From assembly GCF_039727615.1 (NCBI RefSeq), contig NZ_CP152474.1, positions 2,108,001 through 2,172,000 on the forward strand: a DNA stretch of 64,000 nucleotides. Direction: 5' to 3'. Origin of the DNA: Leclercia sp. S52 (GTDB lineage Bacteria; Pseudomonadota; Gammaproteobacteria; Enterobacterales; Enterobacteriaceae). This document shows positions 47,633 to 58,547 of the stretch, in pieces; the first letter of the stretch is position 1; each line of letters starts with the position of its first letter. A program made the translations under genes and the position numbers. The notes under the pieces are model-generated. The model did no database searches. It saw nothing but the letters and a program-made list of their open reading frames with translations, and was not told where the DNA came from.

Positions 47633-50098
47633 ATGTTCAGAGTTTCCTGCTCCTTTTGCGTTATTAAACCATTGCGTTCAGGAAGATACTTATTAATGGT
47701 GAGCATGTTATTCCCGACATGGGCATACGCCCAAATGTCTGCCTACGACGAACTTATTATTCAGGCACGGGATGGCAACCGCCAGCCTTTATTGCAATAC
47801 CTTGCCGTTCGTGAAAAGCAGACACAGTTAACGGCGGGAGAGATTGCTGACTGGCTTCAGGTTTCCTCATGGGCCAATAATGACGTTGAGACGCTGGCGG
47901 TATGGGATCGTTATCGCCAACGCATGGCCATCCCTGCCAGAGGGCAAGTCGCTGCCGCCCGCGCGCTGCGTAACCAAAAGCAGTGGAATGCCTCGCTGGC
48001 CGTCTGGGAAACCGTTCTGCAAGCTGAACCCGGCAATAGCGACGCCCGCACCGGCTGGATAATGACGCTCGCGGATGCCCATCGCAACGAGCAGGCCATC
48101 ACCGAAGCCCAGCGCTGGGCAGACGAGGAGCCGGGGCCAGAGAGGGAGGCACTGCTGGCTTATGTTTATCATGCTCAGGGGAAAAACTGGGATTCAGTCC
48201 TGGCGGCCAGCCAAATCGATACCGATTCAGACCGCAACAAAAACGTGGTGCCCACGCTGCTGGCTGCCATGTCGGCCAACCGCATTGCCGGCCCCGCGCT
48301 GACCCTTTCAGAGCGTTACCCGCAGCCTGATGCCATTACACGTCAACTTGAACTGGATGCAGCGGCGCAAACCGTCCGCACTGCGTTCACGCCCACCCGC
48401 AATGAAGATGAACGATTTCTGGTGGCAGATAAAGCACTGGCTCGCTATGACGCGCTGATTGCCGAGTGGAAACAACATCCCGAGGCGCAAGGTGATGTGC
48501 GACGCGCCAGAATTGACCGGCTGGGGGCGCTGGTTATCCGTAAACACATGGATGAAGCGATCGCCGAATTTGAATCGCTCGAGGCGAGCGGAACGCCTGT
48601 TCCTGACTACGCCAGAAGATGGATCGCTTCTGCATATCTTGCGCAGAAGCAGCCGGACAAAGCCGAGTCGCTGCTTGAAAGCATCTATTTTCCGCGTGGC
48701 TCGACCCTGGCATCACAGCCGATGACCATGGACGATCAACAGGAACTGCTGTATGCCCGTCTCGATAACAACCATTTCGACGAAGCGAAGCAGCAACTGG
48801 ATACATACACTAAAGAGACCCCTTACCTGCGACAGGTCTATGGTTCTCCCACCCCGCAGCCTAATGACAGCTGGCTGCTGGCCAGAACCTTACAAACCGA
48901 ATATCTGGTAGCCACCGATAATTTGCCTGCAGCCGAGAAGCATGCGGAGCGGTTGGCGCGTACGGGATCGGGTAACCAGGCGCTGCGTATTGCCTATGCA
49001 TCAGTGCTGCTGGCGAGAGGATTACCTCGTGCCGCAGAGCGCGAACTTAAGTTTGCCGAAGTCATTGAACCCAGCAACCTTGCGCTGGAAAGGCAACAAG
49101 CATGGACGGCCATGGAGCTCCAGGAGTGGCAGCAGGCCGACGAACTGACGAAGGATGTGGTCACCCGCAGCCCGGATGACGCCGCCACGTTGCAGCTTGA
49201 ACGACTGATGGCGGTGCATAACAAAGCTGAACTGCGGATAGCCGGGTCTCAGGGCATCTCATCCGACAGTCCGGTCAGTGGCAAAAATGATTTTACCCTC
49301 AACACTGCGCTTTATAGCCCACCTGTGAACCAAAACTGGCGACTGTTTACCGGCTACAACTTCGCCCGTGGCGAGTTTGAGGAAGGGAAGGGAATAAGCC
49401 GGGACCTGCTGGCGGGCGCGGAATGGACGTCAAGGAATAGCTGGGCCGAAATGGAGGTCTCCGGGCGCAACGATGGCAGCGATCAGAAAATCGGCGGACG
49501 CCTCTCTGGCTGGTACGATTTCAGCGACAGCTGGCGGGTCGGGGGCTCGGCGGAGCGGTTATCCCGTAACACGCCGCTGCGTGCCCTGCGCAATGGGGTA
49601 AACGCCAACGGTGGCGATCTGTGGTTACGCTGGTATCAGAACGAACGACGCGAATATCAACTTTCGTTTTCCGGCGCCCATTTCACCGACGGCAACGATC
49701 GACTGGAATACGGCATCAGCGGTAAAGAGCGTCTCTGGACGCTGCCACGTTTTACTCTGGATTTTATCCCTGGCATCAGCGGCAGTGATAACAGCAAAGA
49801 AAATGTGCCTTATTACAACCCCAAACGCGATCTTTCGGCGGTTGCAGGACTGCGCGCCGAACAGGTGCTGTACCGCCATTACGACACGGTCTGGAAGCAG
49901 CAGTTTGAGGCGGGAGCGGGCGGTTACTGGCAAAAGGGGCACAGCGCTGGGGCCATCAATCAGTTAGGTTACGGGCAACGTATTCAATGGAATAACGTAG
50001 TGGATGCCGGGGTGAAACTGACCTGGGATAAGCGTCCTTACGATGGTAAGCGGGAGCGCAATATTGCCCTCGCATTTGATCTGAATGTCAGGTTTTAA
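47633..50098 (+). CDS. pgaA: PNAG export porin PgaA
   Basis: 821-aa outer-membrane protein that exports poly-beta-1,6-N-acetyl-D-glucosamine. Signal-like N-terminus (to about residue 34, WAYAQ), a long TPR superhelix (about 40-510) and a C-terminal 16-strand-type barrel (about 530-821, ending LAFDLNVRF). Co-linear with E. coli PgaA. First gene of pgaABCD; a 9-base gap separates it from pgaB. Confidence 0.95.
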   Translation: MFRVSCSFCVIKPLRSGRYLLMVSMLFPTWAYAQMSAYDELIIQARDGNRQPLLQYLAVREKQTQLTAGEIADWLQVSSWANNDVETLAVWDRYRQRMAIPARGQVAAARALRNQKQWNASLAVWETVLQAEPGNSDARTGWIMTLADAHRNEQAITEAQRWADEEPGPEREALLAYVYHAQGKNWDSVLAASQIDTDSDRNKNVVPTLLAAMSANRIAGPALTLSERYPQPDAITRQLELDAAAQTVRTAFTPTRNEDERFLVADKALARYDALIAEWKQHPEAQGDVRRARIDRLGALVIRKHMDEAIAEFESLEASGTPVPDYARRWIASAYLAQKQPDKAESLLESIYFPRGSTLASQPMTMDDQQELLYARLDNNHFDEAKQQLDTYTKETPYLRQVYGSPTPQPNDSWLLARTLQTEYLVATDNLPAAEKHAERLARTGSGNQALRIAYASVLLARGLPRAAERELKFAEVIEPSNLALERQQAWTAMELQEWQQADELTKDVVTRSPDDAATLQLERLMAVHNKAELRIAGSQGISSDSPVSGKNDFTLNTALYSPPVNQNWRLFTGYNFARGEFEEGKGISRDLLAGAEWTSRNSWAEMEVSGRNDGSDQKIGGRLSGWYDFSDSWRVGGSAERLSRNTPLRALRNGVNANGGDLWLRWYQNERREYQLSFSGAHFTDGNDRLEYGISGKERLWTLPRFTLDFIPGISGSDNSKENVPYYNPKRDLSAVAGLRAEQVLYRHYDTVWKQQFEAGAGGYWQKGHSAGAINQLGYGQRIQWNNVVDAGVKLTWDKRPYDGKRERNIALAFDLNVRF

Positions 50099-50107
50099 GG
50101 GCGCTTC

Positions 50108-52124
50108 ATGATGAAACGATGGCTTCTCGCCGCGAGGGTAATAGTCGGGTGGATGATGATGAGCATGTGTGCATTGGCCGCGGCACCGCGTTATCTTCCT
50201 CCCGCCGAGCGGGCGCCGCTGTATGCGGACCAGCCCTGGCCCACCAACAGCTTTCTGGTGCTGGCCTGGCATGACGTGGAGGACGGTGCCGCCGATCAGC
50301 GCTATCTGTCCGTGCGCACCAGCGCCCTGAACGACCAGTTTGCCTGGTTGCATGATAACGGCTACCACCCGATTAGCGTGCAGCAGGTGCTGGATGCCCA
50401 TGCCGGGAAAATCACCTTGCCTGAAAAGGCGGTGCTGCTGACCTTTGATGATGGATACAGTAGCTTCTCGACGCGCGTTCTGCCGCTGCTCCGGTTGTTC
50501 AAATGGCCTGCTCTGTGGGCGCCCGTCGGCAGTTGGGTGGATGCACCTGAACATTCGCTGGTGGATTTTGGCGGACTTAAGACGCCGCGGGAAAAATTTG
50601 CCACCTGGAAGATGGTACGCGAGGCCAGCGAGTCGGGGCTCGTGGAAGTGGGTGCGCACACCTGGGCATCCCATTATGGCCATCAGGCCAATCCGCAAGG
50701 CAGCAAGGAACCCGCAGCCGCTAACCGTTTATACGATAAAACCACCGGGCAGTACGAAACGGATGCGCAGTTTGAACAGCGTATGAATGCAGACCTGTCG
50801 CGCATTTCGGGCAAAATCGAAGAGGTCACCGGGAAAGCACCGCGAGCCTGGGTCTGGCCCTACGGTGCGGCGAGCGGGACAACACTGAAGCTCGCGCATC
50901 AGCAGGGCTACCAGATGGCTTTCACCCTGAATCAGGGGCTGGCGAATGCCGCCAATCTGGAAGACATTCCCCGGGTGCTGATTTCCAACAACCCTTCGCT
51001 GCGCAGCTTCGCCAGCCAGATAGCTCAGGTCAGAGAACCTGATACCATGCGGGTGATGCATATCGATCTCGACTATGTGTACGACAAAAACCCGGCTCAA
51101 CAGCGTAAAAATATCGATCTGCTCATCCAGCGTGTTTTCGATATGAAGATAACCCATGTCTTTTTACAGGCCTATGCCGATCCGAAAGGGGATGGCAACG
51201 TCAATGCGCTCTATTTCCGCAGTCGCTGGCTACCTATGCGGGCGGATCTGTTTAACTTCGTTTCCTGGCAGTTGCAGACCCGTGCCGGGGTGAAAGTTTA
51301 CGCCTGGATGCCGGTACTGGCGTTTGGATTAGACCCCTCGGTGCCTCGCGTAGCGGCCTGGTCGCCAGACAACGGACGAATTGCGCCCGATAACCGCCAT
51401 TATTTGCGCCTATCACCCTGGAATGCGGTTGCCCGGCAGAGAATTAACGATATCTACGAGGACCTGGCGCGCCATGCCAACTTCAGCGGCATCCTGTTCC
51501 ACGATGACGCTTTTTTTGACCGATTTTGAGGATGCCTCCCCGGATGCGCTCAAAGCCTATCGTTTAGCAGGCTTCCCGGACAACCTCGCGCAGATCCGTG
51601 CCAACCCGCAACTGCTGGCGCGCTGGACGCGCTTTAAAAGTCGCGTCCTGATTGATTTTACCCGACAGCTCACGCAAACCGTGCGTGCCGTGCGCGGCCC
51701 ACAGGTCAAAACCGCCCGCAACATTTACGCCATGCCGGTACTGGATCCGGAGAGCGAAACCTGGTTTGCGCAGAATCTGAATGATTTTCTCAGCACCTAC
51801 GACTGGACAGCCCCGATGGCGATGCCGCTGATGGAAAATGTCCCGGTCAACGATGCCAATGCCTGGCTGGACAGACTCGTCGGGCAGGTAGCCCGTTTCC
51901 CTGGCGCGCTGGATAAAACGGTTTTTGAACTTCAGGCACGCGACTGGCGTAAGGGGGCAGGGCAGGACGATATTAGCGGTGAAATGCTTAACGGGTGGAT
52001 GCGGCAGCTCAAGCTGAGCGGTGCCGGAAACTATGGCTACTACCCGGACGATTTCATTAACGATCAACCCCGGATGGCAGAGATCCGTTCTGCTTTTTCC
52101 TCCTACTGGTATCCGCAAAAATGA
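50108..52124 (+). pseudogene. pgaB: PNAG deacetylase/hydrolase PgaB, +1 frameshift; no canonical lipobox
   Basis: Periplasmic enzyme that partly deacetylates PNAG and guides it to PgaA. N-terminal polysaccharide deacetylase domain with catalytic Asp in LTFDDGY (about residue 118) and metal-binding His in AHTWASHYG. The C-terminal glycoside-hydrolase-like domain contains DLDYVYD, QAYADP and FHDDAF. The frame breaks at the T7 run 51511-51517; one base less gives 671 aa (E. coli 672). Unlike E. coli PgaB (lipobox LTAC), the leader ends MMMSMCALAAA; -3/-1 residues do not fit a lipobox, so it may be cleaved by signal peptidase I. ATGA overlap with pgaC. Confidence 0.9.
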
Positions 52125-53455
52125 CCGATCGCCTCATCGCCTTCCTGATCCTTTGCCTGATGTTCAGTTTTCCGCTCGGCGTGGCGGTGGTTTTTACCGG
52201 TGAAGTGATCCTTGATTTCGTCTTTTTCTGGCCGCTGTTTATGTCAGCCCTCTGGATGAGCGGTGGGCTTTACTTCTGGTTTCACCGCGAGCGCTACTGG
52301 CCATGGGGGCCAGGTACACCGCCACCTACACTCGCAGGCAATCCGCTGATTTCCATTCTTGTGCCGTGCTTTAACGAAGGGCTGAATGCACGTGAGACTA
52401 TCGAAGCGGCGCTGGCGCAACGTTATGAAAATATAGAAGTGATTGCTATCAATGACGGTTCTATAGACAGCACGGCGGCCGTGCTGGACAAGTTAGCGAG
52501 TGAATATTCGCGGCTGCGGGTGATTCATCTGGCGGAAAATCAGGGCAAAGCGGTCGCCCTGCAGGCGGGTGCCGCGGCGGCGCGCAGTGATTTTCTGGTG
52601 TGTATTGATGGTGATGCGCTGCTGGATAAGGATGCGGCGGTGTATATGGTCGCACCGCTGCTCAATCACCCTCGCGTGGGGGCCGTGACCGGGAATCCGC
52701 GGATCCGTACGCGTTCAACGCTGGTTGGGCGAGTCCAGGTGGGAGAGTTTTCCTCTATCATCGGCCTCATCAAGCGTACCCAGCGCGTCTATGGTCAGGT
52801 CTTTACCGTTTCCGGTGTCATTGCCGCTTATCGCCGTCGCGCCCTGGCAGAGGTGGGGTACTGGAGCCCGGATATGATCACGGAAGATATTGATATCAGC
52901 TGGAAGTTACAACTGCGCCACTGGTCAATTTTCTTCGAACCTCGTGCGCTGTGTTGGATTTTGATGCCCGAGACGCTGAAAGGGCTTTGGAAGCAGCGTC
53001 TGCGCTGGGCGCAGGGGGGCGCGGAGGTGTTTATTGTCAATATGCGTCGCTTGTGGGGCTGGGAGTACCGGCGCATGTGGCCTCTGTTTCTTGAGTTTTG
53101 TATGTCAACCGCATGGGCCTTTGCCTATGCCGTCACCATTCTGCTGTTTCTCATCGGGCTGCTTTTTCCGATGCCCGATTCTTTATATGTTCAGCACCTT
53201 TTCCCACCGGCTTTTACTGGCCTGATGCTGGGCGTGGTCTGTCTGTTGCAGTTCGCGGTCAGTCTGATTATTGAAAGACGCTACGAGAATGGTATTGCGG
53301 CGTCACTGTTCTGGGTTATCTGGTTTCCGGTGGTGTACTGGATGTTGAGCCTGTTCACAACGCTTGTGGCTTTCCCGAAAGTCATGCTGCGCCGCAAACG
53401 CAGCAGAGCTCGGTGGGTGAGTCCCGATCGCGGTATTGGGAGATTAAAACCATGA
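52121..53455 (+). CDS. pgaC: PNAG synthase glycosyltransferase PgaC
   Basis: 444-aa inner-membrane family-2 glycosyltransferase that polymerises UDP-GlcNAc into PNAG. Two N-terminal helices, a GT2 domain ([23 protein letters not shown], and QRLRWAQGG = QxxRW), and C-terminal helices. Works with PgaD in a c-di-GMP-dependent complex. Overlaps both neighbours by ATGA. Confidence 0.96.
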   Translation: MTDRLIAFLILCLMFSFPLGVAVVFTGEVILDFVFFWPLFMSALWMSGGLYFWFHRERYWPWGPGTPPPTLAGNPLISILVPCFNEGLNARETIEAALAQRYENIEVIAINDGSIDSTAAVLDKLASEYSRLRVIHLAENQGKAVALQAGAAAARSDFLVCIDGDALLDKDAAVYMVAPLLNHPRVGAVTGNPRIRTRSTLVGRVQVGEFSSIIGLIKRTQRVYGQVFTVSGVIAAYRRRALAEVGYWSPDMITEDIDISWKLQLRHWSIFFEPRALCWILMPETLKGLWKQRLRWAQGGAEVFIVNMRRLWGWEYRRMWPLFLEFCMSTAWAFAYAVTILLFLIGLLFPMPDSLYVQHLFPPAFTGLMLGVVCLLQFAVSLIIERRYENGIAASLFWVIWFPVVYWMLSLFTTLVAFPKVMLRRKRSRARWVSPDRGIGRLKP

Positions 53456-53890
53456 TCCAACCTTTAATTTTTACTGAACAACGGCTGTTTCCACGCGTGC
53501 TGGATTCCCTGTTAACCATCGTTGCCTGGCTGGGGTTTAGCTGGCTGATTTACAGTGGTCTGATAAACGCGATTGAACATGATCCTTTGATGGGGACCAG
53601 GCCGTTCTACACCACGCTCAGTACGTTGAGTGTCTACCTGCTGGTGGCCTGTCTTATCAGTCTGGCGCTGATAACCTGGGCAAAATACAACCAGCTGCGC
53701 TTTCGTATTGAACGTCGTAAGCGTCGGCCTGGACTTGAGCACCATGAAGTGGCGGCAAGTTTCAATATCACCCCCCGAACTGGCGCTAATGATGAGTCAG
53801 GCGCAGGTCTTTACCCTCGCCCATTATGATACGGGGGCAATTGACCGCGTGTGGATGGCGAAAATCCTCGCTAACGAACAGAGCGAGTAA
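53452..53890 (+). pseudogene. pgaD: PNAG synthase accessory protein PgaD, +1 frameshift
   Basis: Small inner-membrane partner of PgaC that binds c-di-GMP with it. Two membrane helices (about 20-45 and 60-85) and a basic cytoplasmic stretch (RFRIERRKRRPGL). The frame is interrupted at the C6 run 53771-53776. With one C removed the protein continues PPELALMMSQAQVF and ends ILANEQSE, 145 aa in total (E. coli 137). As written it would stop at 53829. ATGA overlap with pgaC. Confidence 0.85.
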
Positions 53891-53896
53891 CGAAAA

Positions 53897-53935
53897 CCCT
53901 GCCGGTCATTCTGGATGTATGCTGGCAGGTTTTTT
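53897..53935 (+). terminator. Terminator after the pga operon
   Basis: CCTGCC(GG) pairs with (CT)GGCAGG, followed by T6, six bases past the restored pgaD stop. Confidence 0.75.
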
Positions 53936-53960
53936 ATGGATTACCTGCGGCTCGCTTAAT

Positions 53961-54869
53961 TCAGGAGGGCATGAACCCTGGCTCATAACGTAACGTCTCA
54001 ATAATCATCGAGAGCGCTGGCAGGAGCTGGCGCTCGCTGGAATAGAAAATGTGAAACCCCTGCCGCAGCGGACACCACTCCTCCAGCACTGCCTGAAGAG
54101 TGCCATTATCCAGCCAGGGGCGGGCGAGGTTTTCCGGCACAAAAGCAAAGCCGTATCCCGCCAGCGCGGCATCGAGCGCGGCATACACCGAGTTGAAGAT
54201 CAACGGGCCATCGACACGCCAGGCCTGAAGGGCGTCCCCCTTTTTGAGTTCCCAGGGGCTGATACCCTCCTTCATAGAGTATCGGGTGTTGATGCAGGCG
54301 TGCCGCAATAAATCCTCTGGCGTGAGCGGGCGTTCTTTTCCGGAAAGGTAATCAGGGGAGGCGACAATCACGTTTTGCCAGTCCGGTGAAATGCGGACTG
54401 ACGCCATATTTTTACCGATCCTGTCGCCCGGCCTGATACCGGCGTCAAAACGCTCGGCAACGATATCCGTCAGGGCCGGATCGTTCGATACCTCCAGCTT
54501 CACGTCAGGATAGTGAAGCAACGCAGGGGAAAGGCGCGGCCATACGAAGCTGTTCCAGGCGAAATCCGACGCCGTGATCCGCACGGTCCCGGCGATCTTA
54601 CTCCCCAGTTCGCTCAGGGAGGCCAGTTCATCAGCAATCACATCGAATCGGGGTGACACCCGCTCCAGCAGGCGCAGCCCTGCCTCCGTGGGAGAGACGC
54701 TGCGCGTGGTGCGGATCAGCAGTCGCAGCCCCAGCCGCGCCTCAAGGTTGCGGATGGTATGGCTTAACGCCGACTGGGATACGCCCAGTTCGGCGGCCGC
54801 CCGGGTAAAACTGCGTTCCCGGGCGATAGTGATAAATGCCACGATATCCCTGAAAATTTCGCCTGACAT
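53961..54869 (-). CDS. LysR-type regulator (first of tandem pair)
   Basis: 302-aa LysR-type regulator. HTH at residues 8-67 (FITIARERSFTRAAAELGVS, then QSALSHTIRNLEARLG). The effector domain resembles the DsdC/CrgA-like aromatic group. 43% or so of blocks are shared with the next gene by eye (both contain VSPTEAG/VSLTMAG, RITA-D, FDAG-R/YDAGVR, WCPLRQG/WCPLWPG), suggesting tandem duplication. Its target is unknown. Confidence 0.85.
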   Translation of the reverse strand: MSGEIFRDIVAFITIARERSFTRAAAELGVSQSALSHTIRNLEARLGLRLLIRTTRSVSPTEAGLRLLERVSPRFDVIADELASLSELGSKIAGTVRITASDFAWNSFVWPRLSPALLHYPDVKLEVSNDPALTDIVAERFDAGIRPGDRIGKNMASVRISPDWQNVIVASPDYLSGKERPLTPEDLLRHACINTRYSMKEGISPWELKKGDALQAWRVDGPLIFNSVYAALDAALAGYGFAFVPENLARPWLDNGTLQAVLEEWCPLRQGFHIFYSSERQLLPALSMIIETLRYEPGFMPS

Positions 54870-54900
54870 ATTCCGCCTCGTTTATGCGTTAAAAGCCCGG

Positions 54901-55803
54901 TCAGGGCTGATGCTCATGGAACCGCAGCGCCTCGACCATCAGCGTCATCGCGCGGGAATGCTGGCGCCGGTTAGGGTAGTAGAGATGCAGGCCCGGCCAG
55001 AGCGGGCACCAGTCTTCGAGTACCGACACCAGCTCGCCTGTATCCAGCCAGGGTTGAACCATATCCTGCGGCAGGTAGGCAAGACCCAACCCCGCTTTTG
55101 CGGCTTCGAGAATATCGTAAGCGTTATTACAGATGACGGGGCCGCCGATCCTGACCGAGAACTCGCGCTGACCCTCGGTAAACTCCCAGTCATAGAGGCC
55201 GCCATAGGTGGAAGTGCGCAGCCGAATGCCTCTCTGTTGTGCAAGATCGTCAGGCCGCTCGGGATGCGGATAGCGCCTAAAATAGTCTGCCGATCCCACC
55301 ACCGTATTCTTTACATCCGGGCTGATTCGCACCGAGATCATATCCTGCGCCAGCTCCGTGCCGAATCTGACCCCGGCGTCATAGCCTCTGGCGGCAATAT
55401 CGACGCTGGCATACTCGCTGATCAGCTCAACGGTGATATCCGGATACTGCTGCAAAAAGGGTGAGAGTTTGGGCCACAACACCTGGCGGATGGCATAGTC
55501 AATGGCGGTGATGCGCAGGGTGCCGGTCGGTTTGTCCCGCAGGTCGTTTAAGGATTCAAGTTCTTTCTCAATGTACTCAAATTCGGGAACGATCCTGTCC
55601 ACAAGGTGTTGACCCGCCATGGTCAGGCTTACCCGGCGCGTGCTGCGCAGCAACACACGCACGCCGAGCCGCTCCTCCAGACCGCGGATGCTGGCGCTCA
55701 ACGCGGGCTGGGTGACACCCAGCTGCGCCGCGGCCCGGGTAAAACTCCCGGTTTGCGCTATCGCGATAAGTGCTAATAAATCACTGAAACCCTCACGAGC
55801 CAT
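54901..55803 (-). CDS. LysR-type regulator (second of tandem pair)
   Basis: 300-aa LysR-type regulator, with HTH FSDLLALIAIAQTGSFTRAA and a two-lobed effector domain. It is divergent from the hydrolase-SDR gene pair starting at 56090 and so probably controls it. I chose the ATG at 55803 (MAREGF), with AGGAAGAA upstream. Paralogue of the gene downstream at 53961. Confidence 0.85.
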   Translation of the reverse strand: MAREGFSDLLALIAIAQTGSFTRAAAQLGVTQPALSASIRGLEERLGVRVLLRSTRRVSLTMAGQHLVDRIVPEFEYIEKELESLNDLRDKPTGTLRITAIDYAIRQVLWPKLSPFLQQYPDITVELISEYASVDIAARGYDAGVRFGTELAQDMISVRISPDVKNTVVGSADYFRRYPHPERPDDLAQQRGIRLRTSTYGGLYDWEFTEGQREFSVRIGGPVICNNAYDILEAAKAGLGLAYLPQDMVQPWLDTGELVSVLEDWCPLWPGLHLYYPNRRQHSRAMTLMVEALRFHEHQP

Positions 55804-56089
55804 TTCTTCCTCACACAGAAGCGACAAAGGGATAAGACAGGCTTTAAAAGATTAATGAATTCTGTTTATGAATGCAAGAAACCAGCCGCACTGGTAGGGG
55901 CTTAATACGTTATGTATATTTATCAGCAAGCCAATATGAATAGCCGGGAATAACTCTACCGGGCGTAATGAAACAAATATTATAAATGCGAAGGGCGGGG
56001 GTGTGACTATTTTCCCTGCTCCGGATGTTCGTAATAATTATTCCTAAACACTTTAAACATGCTGATATAAATATCGGTCAGGAGGCGTC

Positions 56090-57112
56090 ATGTCTTTATC
56101 TAAGGTTTCATTATTATTGGCATCATTACTTATTGCCAATACGGCACTCTCTGCACAAACCCAACCCACCACCGTGGCAGAAGGTATTAATGTCATGAAT
56201 TCGCAAAAAGTTTCATTCCAGAACGGCACAATCAAAATGGCGGCCAATCTCTACCTGCCACCCGATTTCGATAGCGCGAAAAAATACCCGGCGATTGTTG
56301 TCTCCCATCCCTGGGGCGGGGTAAAAGAGCAGACGTCCGGTCTTTACGCTCAGCAGCTGGCGAAACGCGGATTCATTACCCTGGCCTATGATGCCTCTCA
56401 CTACGGGGAAAGCGGAGGCTTACCGCGTGACCTGGAAAATCCGGCCGACCGGGTGCAGGATATCCGCAGCGCGATTGGCTATCTCAGCAGTCTGCCGCAG
56501 GTTGATGCCGCCCGCATCGGAACGCTGGGCATCTGTGCGGGCGGCGGCTATACCCTCCACGAAGCGCAAACCGATCTGCGTGTTAAAGCGGTCGCCGGGG
56601 TAGTCACCTATGACATCGGGGATGCAACCCGAAACGGTATTGAAGGATCGCCTGTCTCTGCTGCCGACAGGCTGAAATTACTGCAAAGCGTCGATGCGCA
56701 GTTAAATAAAGAGGCCGCCGGTGCGCCGGTGCAGGTAGAGCAGCTGCTCCCGGCGCGTGACAGCGTCAATGCCAGTACGCCGAATTTTGTGCGGGAGGCG
56801 ACGGAATATTACCTCACCCCACGCGGGGCACATCCGAATGCCCGAAACCGCTATGTCGTAACCAGTCCGGGACTGCATATGGCTTATTATCCGCTGGAGC
56901 ATATGGCGGATATTTCTCCCCGGCCGGTATTATTAATTGCCGGAGAAAAAGCGGAAACCCGTAAATTTAGCCAGCAGGCCTGGGATAATGCGCAGCAGCC
57001 TAAAGAATTAATGATAATTCCTGGTGCATCCCATTTTGATTTATATGACAAGCCGCAGTACGTCAACCCGGCGGTAGAAAAACTCGCTGCGTTCTTTAGT
57101 AAAAACCTTTAA
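56090..57112 (+). CDS. Exported dienelactone-hydrolase-like alpha/beta hydrolase
   Basis: 340 aa with a signal peptide (MSLSKVSLLLASLLIANTALSA). Alpha/beta-hydrolase core: VSHPWGGVKEQTSG near residue 70, nucleophile elbow GICAGGG with a Cys in the nucleophile position (about residue 149), and HFDLYD near the C-terminus with the catalytic His. Similar to YcjY/DLH-like proteins. Cys as nucleophile is typical of dienelactone hydrolases; the substrate here is unknown. Paralogous to 59945-61081. An SDR gene follows at 57147. Confidence 0.82.
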   Translation: MSLSKVSLLLASLLIANTALSAQTQPTTVAEGINVMNSQKVSFQNGTIKMAANLYLPPDFDSAKKYPAIVVSHPWGGVKEQTSGLYAQQLAKRGFITLAYDASHYGESGGLPRDLENPADRVQDIRSAIGYLSSLPQVDAARIGTLGICAGGGYTLHEAQTDLRVKAVAGVVTYDIGDATRNGIEGSPVSAADRLKLLQSVDAQLNKEAAGAPVQVEQLLPARDSVNASTPNFVREATEYYLTPRGAHPNARNRYVVTSPGLHMAYYPLEHMADISPRPVLLIAGEKAETRKFSQQAWDNAQQPKELMIIPGASHFDLYDKPQYVNPAVEKLAAFFSKNL

Positions 57113-57146
57113 CAGCCAGCTTCGTATTCAATCAGGAAAATTATTT

Positions 57147-57911
57147 ATGACTTATTCACTTGAAAATAAAATTGCCTTAGTGACCGGTGCCGCTTCAGGG
57201 ATTGGTCTTGCCACCGCGCGAGCCTACGCTGCGGCGGGCGCATCGGTGATGCTGGCTGATATCAACGCAGAGGCGGTGAAAGAGGCCGCCGAGTCGCTGG
57301 TGGCTTCGGGCTACACCGCCCAGGCGGTGACCTGCAATGCGGCGGATCTGGACGATGTCGCTGCGATGGTGCAGGAGACCGTTGCCACCTTTGGCCGCCT
57401 CGATATCGCTTTCAACAACGCCGGGATCCAGAATGTGCTGGCCGAGATTGCCGATGCCACCGCAGAAGATTTCGACCGCGTCACGGCGGTGAACCTGCGC
57501 GGCGTATGGGGCTGCATGAAATACGAACTGCAGCAGATGCGTAAGCAGGGCAGCGGCGTTATCGTGAACTGCTCCTCTATCGGCGGGATTGTGGGCGGGG
57601 CAGAACGCGCTAACTACCACGCCGCCAAGCATGGCGTGCTTGGCCTGACCAAAAGTGCGGCGCTTGAGTATGCCGCGCGCAATATTCGCGTCAACGCCGT
57701 CTGCCCGGGACTGATCTGGACCCCTATGGTTGATGCCATGGTCGCCTCCGGGCAGAAAGAGGCGCTGGAGGCGATGGTGCAGGGCGTGCCTATGCAGCGT
57801 CATGGCAAAGCTGAAGAAATTGCGGACGTGGTGCTTTGGCTCTCCAGCGATGCGTCATCCTACGTCACAGGCCAGTCCATCTCGATTGATGGTGGCCTGA
57901 CCATGCGTTAA
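57147..57911 (+). CDS. Short-chain dehydrogenase/reductase
   Basis: 254-aa classical SDR. Cofactor loop TGAASGIG (residues 14-21), NNAG near 91, Ser in NCSSIGG near 143, catalytic YHAAK near 156-160, and C-terminal SYVTGQSISIDGG. Asp38 in MLADINAEA suggests NAD(H) preference. Same strand, 34 bases after the hydrolase; likely an operon. Substrate unknown. Confidence 0.88.
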   Translation: MTYSLENKIALVTGAASGIGLATARAYAAAGASVMLADINAEAVKEAAESLVASGYTAQAVTCNAADLDDVAAMVQETVATFGRLDIAFNNAGIQNVLAEIADATAEDFDRVTAVNLRGVWGCMKYELQQMRKQGSGVIVNCSSIGGIVGGAERANYHAAKHGVLGLTKSAALEYAARNIRVNAVCPGLIWTPMVDAMVASGQKEALEAMVQGVPMQRHGKAEEIADVVLWLSSDASSYVTGQSISIDGGLTMR

Positions 57912-57921
57912 GCCATCCTCT

Positions 57922-57951
57922 GGCCAGATGCCTGCGGCAGGCTCTGGCCAT
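57922..57951. terminator. Hairpin between SDR and GNAT genes
   Basis: TGGCCAG ... CTGGCCA with inner GCCTGC / GCAGGC; a long imperfect stem 10 bases after the SDR stop, usable in both directions for the convergent genes. Confidence 0.65.
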
Positions 57952-58034
57952 TCTAAGCTTAAGAATGTCTTACTATTAATGCCGTGGTTTTTTCATTCTG
58001 GAGCGTGGGCCACCGCCGGACTCACGCCACCAGG

Positions 58035-58547
58035 CTATAAAGATAGCCCCATGATCAGGATGACGCTCTGCTGCGAAGCCGTAGTGAAAAGGGTGCTTTT
58101 GATGTGTTCCATGCCCAGTTTGTTATAGAAATGACAAGCGCGTTCGTTCTGTTCAAGCACCTCCAGCCATAAAAATCTCGCTCCAGTGTCCCGGGCGCGC
58201 GCTTTAATCGTTGCAAACATTCGCTCACCATAGCCTTTGCTTGTCTCAGCAGGATCAAGATAGAGCTTGCTAAGCAGCACCCCTGATATATCCGTATCAG
58301 GAATGGTGGTTTCAAAAGTCACTTTCGCAAAACCAATCGGGCGATCGGTCTCTGTCACATACCAGCATACACGGCGATCCTGCAGACTTTGTTCAAGTGC
58401 GGGCAGAGAATATTCATCAGCTAAAAACTGGTTCAGTTCCGATTCTGACACCCACAGATGTTTAAAGTGGGCGCGATAGCTCCTGTAACCCAGTTCACTA
58501 AGTAACATGGCATCCGCCAGGGTGGCCTGCCGCATTTGTAATGTCAT
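58035..58547 (-). CDS. GNAT-family N-acetyltransferase
   Basis: 170-aa acetyltransferase. Acetyl-CoA motif A LYLDPAETSKGYGERMF (pattern V-P-x-x-R/Q-G-x-G-x, with KGYGER) near residues 93-109, then FLWLEVLEQNERACHFYNKLGM, typical of the family C-terminus. The substrate cannot be told. Confidence 0.85.
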   Translation of the reverse strand: MTLQMRQATLADAMLLSELGYRSYRAHFKHLWVSESELNQFLADEYSLPALEQSLQDRRVCWYVTETDRPIGFAKVTFETTIPDTDISGVLLSKLYLDPAETSKGYGERMFATIKARARDTGARFLWLEVLEQNERACHFYNKLGMEHIKSTLFTTASQQSVILIMGLSL

